Below are positions 37,561-40,439 of a stretch of DNA of 40,439 bases, piece by piece. Below the pieces are notes generated by a model that searched no databases, was not told where the DNA came from, and saw only the letters and a program-made list of their open reading frames with translations. The translations under genes were made by a program, and so were the position numbers. How positions within the stretch are numbered: position 1 is the first letter of the stretch; each line of letters starts with the position of its first letter. The stretch is from Phycisphaeraceae bacterium (GTDB lineage: Bacteria; Planctomycetota; Phycisphaerae; Phycisphaerales; Zrk34), in NCBI GenBank assembly GCA_028282805.1, contig JANQHD010000026.1, positions 1 through 40,439 of the forward strand, given 5' to 3'.

Positions 37561-38992
37561 GCGCGCTCGCCGCCTTACACTTTTCGTAAGCCGCCAACGC
37601 CTCGGCACGCGCTGCGCCGTGCTCGACGATCGGCCCGGGGTAACCGCCCGGCCGGCCGAGCGGCGGCGGGTCGTGAATCGTTTTGGCATCGAGCGAACGC
37701 AGCTCGGGCACCCACGCCTTGACGTACGCGCCGTCGGGGTCGAACCGCTGGCCCTGCGTGGTCGGGTTGAAGATGCGGAAGTACGGCTGCGCATCGGCGC
37801 CGCAGCCCGCCGCCCACTGCCAGCCGAGCGTGTTGTTCGCCAGGTCCGCGTCGACCAGCGTGTCCCAGAACCACCGCGCACCGTGCGACCAGTGCAGCAA
37901 TAAGTCTTTGACCAAAAATGACGCGACCACCATGCGTACGCGGTTGTGCATCCAACCCGTCGCCCACAGCTGCCGCATGCCCGCATCGACGATCGGGTAA
38001 CCCGTGCGCCCGGCCCGCCACCGCTCGAGCGCCGCCCGGTCGTCGCGCCAGGGGAACCGGTCGAGCGTGCCGCGCAGCGGCTCGGTCGGCGTCTGTGGGT
38101 AGTGGTAGAGCAGGTGGTAAGCGAACTCGCGCCAGATCAGTTGGCGCAGGTACGCGTCGGCGCCCTGCCGTTTCGCGTTCGAGCGGGTGGCGCTGCGGGC
38201 CTGCGCCACCGCCGACCACACCTGCCGCGGGCTGAGCAGGCCGAACCGCAGGTACGGAGACAGGCGCGAGGTGCCGTCGCGGTCGGGCCGATCGCGCACG
38301 GACTCGTAATCACCAACCAGTTCGTCGCACAACTTGCTCAACCGGCGCTTCGCGCCCGGCTCGCTGATCGGCCAGTGCGACGCAACCGCATCACCCCAAG
38401 GCAGGCCCGGTGTGAGCGTGAGCTTGTCGATCGTTAGGCTGCGCGGCCAACGCTCGGGCGCACGCAGCCGCCCTTTGCGCGGCGCACCGTGCGGCCCGCC
38501 GAGCGGCGGCGTTTTCATGCACGTTTTGTAGTACGGCGTGAACACGGTGTACGGCCGGCCCTGCTGCGTCGCGACCTCGTGCGGCTCGTACAACAGCGAG
38601 CCGTTGAACCGGCGTACCTCGACGCCGTCGGCGGTCAGCGCGGTTTGCACGGCGTCGTCACGCGCGATCGCCGCCGGCTCGTAGCGCTTGCACCAGTACA
38701 CGCCCGCCGCACCGGTCTCGGCGATCAACCGCCGCAGCTCGGCCAACGCGCTGTCGCCCGCCCGCACGACCAGTTGCGAACCCTTGCGTTTCAAGCTGTC
38801 GTCGAGCGTGTGCAACGCGTGGTGCAAAAACACACGCGCCGCGCCGCCGAGCGGCCAATCGCCCTCGCCGTCATCGCTGTCAACGTAAACAGGCACGATC
38901 GGCCGACGCGTTTCGCAAGCCGCACGCAACGCCGGCTGATCGCCCAGCCGCAGGTCCGACCGAAACCAGACGATGATCGGTGCCTCGTTCAT
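37553..38992 (-). CDS. phrB: Deoxyribodipyrimidine photo-lyase
   Basis: A 479-aa flavoprotein that repairs cyclobutane pyrimidine dimers with blue light. The N-terminal antenna domain begins IIVWFRSDLRLGDQPAL. The FAD domain has GTSRLSPYLRFGLLSP, LIWREFAYHLLYHYP, GYPIVDAGMRQLWATGWMHNR and DADLANNTLGWQWAAGCG, all hallmarks of class I CPD photolyases. Length is typical. ATG at 38992 is chosen because the frame upstream is not conserved in type. TAACAT on the minus strand lies seven bases before it, suggesting a nearly leaderless transcript. It is convergent with GH42 and divergent from the dus gene. Confidence 0.92.
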   Translation of the reverse strand: MNEAPIIVWFRSDLRLGDQPALRAACETRRPIVPVYVDSDDGEGDWPLGGAARVFLHHALHTLDDSLKRKGSQLVVRAGDSALAELRRLIAETGAAGVYWCKRYEPAAIARDDAVQTALTADGVEVRRFNGSLLYEPHEVATQQGRPYTVFTPYYKTCMKTPPLGGPHGAPRKGRLRAPERWPRSLTIDKLTLTPGLPWGDAVASHWPISEPGAKRRLSKLCDELVGDYESVRDRPDRDGTSRLSPYLRFGLLSPRQVWSAVAQARSATRSNAKRQGADAYLRQLIWREFAYHLLYHYPQTPTEPLRGTLDRFPWRDDRAALERWRAGRTGYPIVDAGMRQLWATGWMHNRVRMVVASFLVKDLLLHWSHGARWFWDTLVDADLANNTLGWQWAAGCGADAQPYFRIFNPTTQGQRFDPDGAYVKAWVPELRSLDAKTIHDPPPLGRPGGYPGPIVEHGAARAEALAAYEKCKAASALT

Positions 38993-39000
38993 CGCTTTTA

Positions 39001-39006
39001 TGTTAA
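39001..39006 (-). promoter_or_regulatory. Possible -10 box of photolyase
   Basis: TAACAT on the minus strand, seven bases before the ATG at 38992. If used, transcription would begin at about the start codon. No clear -35 box was identified. Confidence 0.3.
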
Positions 39007-39058
39007 CCGCTGCCCGCAACGAGCGGGGGTTCATATGCGATCAAACGGCCGAACGCAC

Positions 39059-39064
39059 TACAAT
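39059..39064 (+). promoter_or_regulatory. Possible -10 box of the dihydrouridine synthase gene
   Basis: TACAAT, six bases before the ATG at 39071, with no ribosome binding site between. This is the same arrangement as at the methyltransferase gene (TACAAT 8 bases before ATG). Confidence 0.4.
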
Positions 39065-39070
39065 GTGGGC

Positions 39071-40159
39071 ATGCTGCGGATCGGCCCGCTCCAACTCGAC
39101 TCGAACGTGATGCTCGCGCCCGTGGCGGGGCACTGCGACCTGCCGTTCCGGCTGGTGGTACGCGCGTGCGGTTTCGACGGCCTGGCGTTCACCGACCTGC
39201 TCTGCCCCCACGGCGTGCTCAAGCAAAACCGGCAGACGCGCTACCTCATGGCCACGTGCGACGCCGACCGGCCGCTGGGCATGCAGCTTTACGGCCGCGA
39301 GCCCGAGCTGATGTGCGACGCGGCAAGGTGGGCGGTCGACCGGGGCGCGAGCACGATCGACGTGAACATGGGCTGCCCCGTCGACAAGGTGACCAAAACG
39401 TTCGCCGGCTCGATGATGTTGTGCATACCCGATGAGACGGTGGCGATGTTCGAGCGGCTGGTCGGCGCGGTGGGCGACCGCGTGCCCGTCACCGCCAAGC
39501 TGCGCCTCGGCTACGAGCGCGACGAACTGACCGCCCCACGATTGGCCGCCCGGCTGGTTCGAGCCGGCGCGCGTTGCATCACCATTCACGGCCGGACCGC
39601 GGCGCTTCGGTTCAAGGGCACGGTCGACCTCGACGGCATCGGACGCGTGGTCGAAGCGGTGCACGAAGCGGGCGGCGGCGACGTGCCGTGCATCGGCAAC
39701 GGCGACGTGCGCACGCCGTTCGATGCGCAACGCATGATCGACGCGACGGGTTGCGACGGTGTGATGATCGCCCGCGCGGCGCTCGGTGCGCCGTGGCTGC
39801 TGGGCGACACCGCCCATTACCTCGAGCACGGCGAGCTGCCCGCCGAGCTGACGTTGCGCCGACGCGTCGAGTGCGTGCGCCAGCACTTCGCGCACCTGTT
39901 GACCTACCGCGAACGGCGCTACGCGATCAACCGCATCAAGCAAAAGATCGGCATCTATTCGAAGCACCTGGGCCCGTGCAAGCCGCTCAAGGCCGCGATC
40001 GCCGCGATGAGCGAGCCTAGCGAGATGAACGACATCGTCGACGGCTTCATCGATGCGGCGGGCGACGCGGCCGATCGTGTGCCGGTGACCTGGGCCCAGC
40101 GCGACGCGATTTTTACCCACGAACGCCTCGCCCACGCCACGGCTACGACTCGCGCGTAG
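39071..40159 (+). CDS. tRNA-dihydrouridine synthase (Dus family)
   Basis: A 362-aa FMN enzyme that reduces uridine to dihydrouridine in tRNA loops using NADPH. The N-terminal barrel has MLAPVAGHCDLPFR, TDLLCPHGVL, MGMQLYGRE-type strand segments, and the catalytic Cys motif VNMGCPVDKV. ITIHGRT and CIGNGDVRTPFDA bind FMN phosphate, and DGVMIARAALGAPWL follows. The C-terminal helical domain contacts tRNA. The motifs are closest to DusB, the ancestral bacterial form, but the family member is not certain. ATG at 39071 is chosen for its place after TACAAT and the start of similarity; ATG at 39035 is an alternative. Confidence 0.9.
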   Translation: MLRIGPLQLDSNVMLAPVAGHCDLPFRLVVRACGFDGLAFTDLLCPHGVLKQNRQTRYLMATCDADRPLGMQLYGREPELMCDAARWAVDRGASTIDVNMGCPVDKVTKTFAGSMMLCIPDETVAMFERLVGAVGDRVPVTAKLRLGYERDELTAPRLAARLVRAGARCITIHGRTAALRFKGTVDLDGIGRVVEAVHEAGGGDVPCIGNGDVRTPFDAQRMIDATGCDGVMIARAALGAPWLLGDTAHYLEHGELPAELTLRRRVECVRQHFAHLLTYRERRYAINRIKQKIGIYSKHLGPCKPLKAAIAAMSEPSEMNDIVDGFIDAAGDAADRVPVTWAQRDAIFTHERLAHATATTRA

Positions 40160-40345
40160 CAAACGGCTACCGCCACGATCGCAGACAGACACAAAGCGAT
40201 GTCGACGCCCCAACCCTTCGAGCACAAGCTCAACCCAAAACTCACAAGCATGTGGGCTGAGTAAATGAGCAAACGCCTGCTTCGCCAGCAGGCCCATGCG
40301 ATGAACTGACGCAAAGCCGCGTTGCCTGCGGCGGCGAGCCGGTTC
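40160..40345. other. Spacer after the dus gene
   Basis: No supported gene. A stem CCTGCT/AGCAGG (40276-40281 with 40287-40292, loop TCGCC) is present but has no T-run. A minus-strand frame starting at 40314 encodes hydrophobic residues but overlaps the dus gene and is not annotated. Confidence 0.4.
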
Positions 40346-40439
40346 GGCGCAGGGCGCAGGGCGCAGGGCGCAGGGCGCAGGGCGCAGGGCGCAGGGCGCA
40401 GGGCGCAGGGCGCAGGGCGCAGGGCGCAGGGCGCAGGGC
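40346..40439 (+). repeat. GGCGCAG heptamer array, running off the window
   Basis: Thirteen perfect tandem heptamers GGCGCAG and part of a fourteenth, with no interruption, continue to the last base of the window. The true length is unknown. Confidence 0.95.

Noticed and set aside
39955-40314. Hydrophobic 119-codon minus-strand frame beginning at 40314
   Set aside because: Its first 55 residues could form two membrane helices, but it overlaps the dus gene by about 200 bases and has no ribosome binding site.
40346-40439. Possible CRISPR or telomere-like array
   Set aside because: A simple uninterrupted heptamer with no spacers.

Overview
The window is high-GC bacterial DNA that most resembles a planctomycete of the class Phycisphaerae. 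The pointers are four proteins with PEP-CTERM sorting tails, one of them a TIGR03790-type protein with a dockerin-like segment, an oversized SecA (about 1274 aa) without the usual C-terminal zinc motif, a large autotransporter, and long non-coding spacers full of palindromes. This is inferred from gene content; no rRNA or other marker gene lies in the window, and I saw no tRNA, CRISPR array or prophage.

Layout. 0-0.5 kb: a structured inverted-repeat element, a near-consensus promoter followed at once by an intrinsic terminator, and a leader. 0.5-3.8 kb: three PEP-CTERM genes (two paralogues and a TIGR03790/dockerin protein). 3.8-4.7 kb: an ankyrin-repeat protein. 4.8-6.8 kb (-): a sodium:solute symporter. 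7.0-8.6 kb: a coupled pair, a sulfotransferase-like protein and a class IV aminotransferase-like protein whose PLP lysine position reads histidine. 8.8-11.3 kb: an autotransporter. 11.5-12.2 kb (-): a potassium-type ion channel. 12.3-16.3 kb: a GT4 glycosyltransferase with an extra C-terminal domain, then a GH130 phosphorylase-like protein. 16.4-19.5 kb: an acetolactate-synthase-like ThDP enzyme and an aldehyde dehydrogenase. 19.5-20.6 kb: two small membrane proteins with overlapping 3' ends. 21.1-24.0 kb (-): a complete TRAP transporter dctPQM. 24.2-24.9 kb: a REP-associated tyrosine transposase (RAYT) with matching palindromes on both sides and one inside its reading frame. 24.9-26.4 kb (-): atpD, without other ATP synthase genes. 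26.9-29.6 kb: a PEP-CTERM protein, an orphan beta-class DNA methyltransferase and an SMP-30/gluconolactonase-like protein. 29.9-35.2 kb (-): a glycosyltransferase-like protein, secA and a small exported protein. 35.4-40.2 kb: GH42 beta-galactosidase, photolyase (-) and a tRNA-dihydrouridine synthase. The window ends inside a GGCGCAG heptamer array.

How the genes fit together. Much of the content concerns carbohydrates: SSS symporter, TRAP transporter, SMP-30-like lactonase, GH42, GT4 plus GH130. The PEP-CTERM proteins and the autotransporter belong to the cell surface, with SecA as the export motor; no exosortase is present here. The housekeeping genes (atpD, secA, dus, photolyase) are scattered among these.

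The most unusual content is repetitive. (1) A RAYT gene is bracketed by a perfect 30-bp palindrome and carries a third, compensatorily changed copy in frame just after its HUH motif. (2) A composite intergenic repeat built on a 17-bp AT-rich palindrome occurs five times in two spacers 9 kb apart, in opposite orientation. (3) Several unrelated repeats begin exactly at, or within a base of, a stop codon. (4) The sulfotransferase / lysine-less aminotransferase pair looks like the two-gene form of a fused plant protein.
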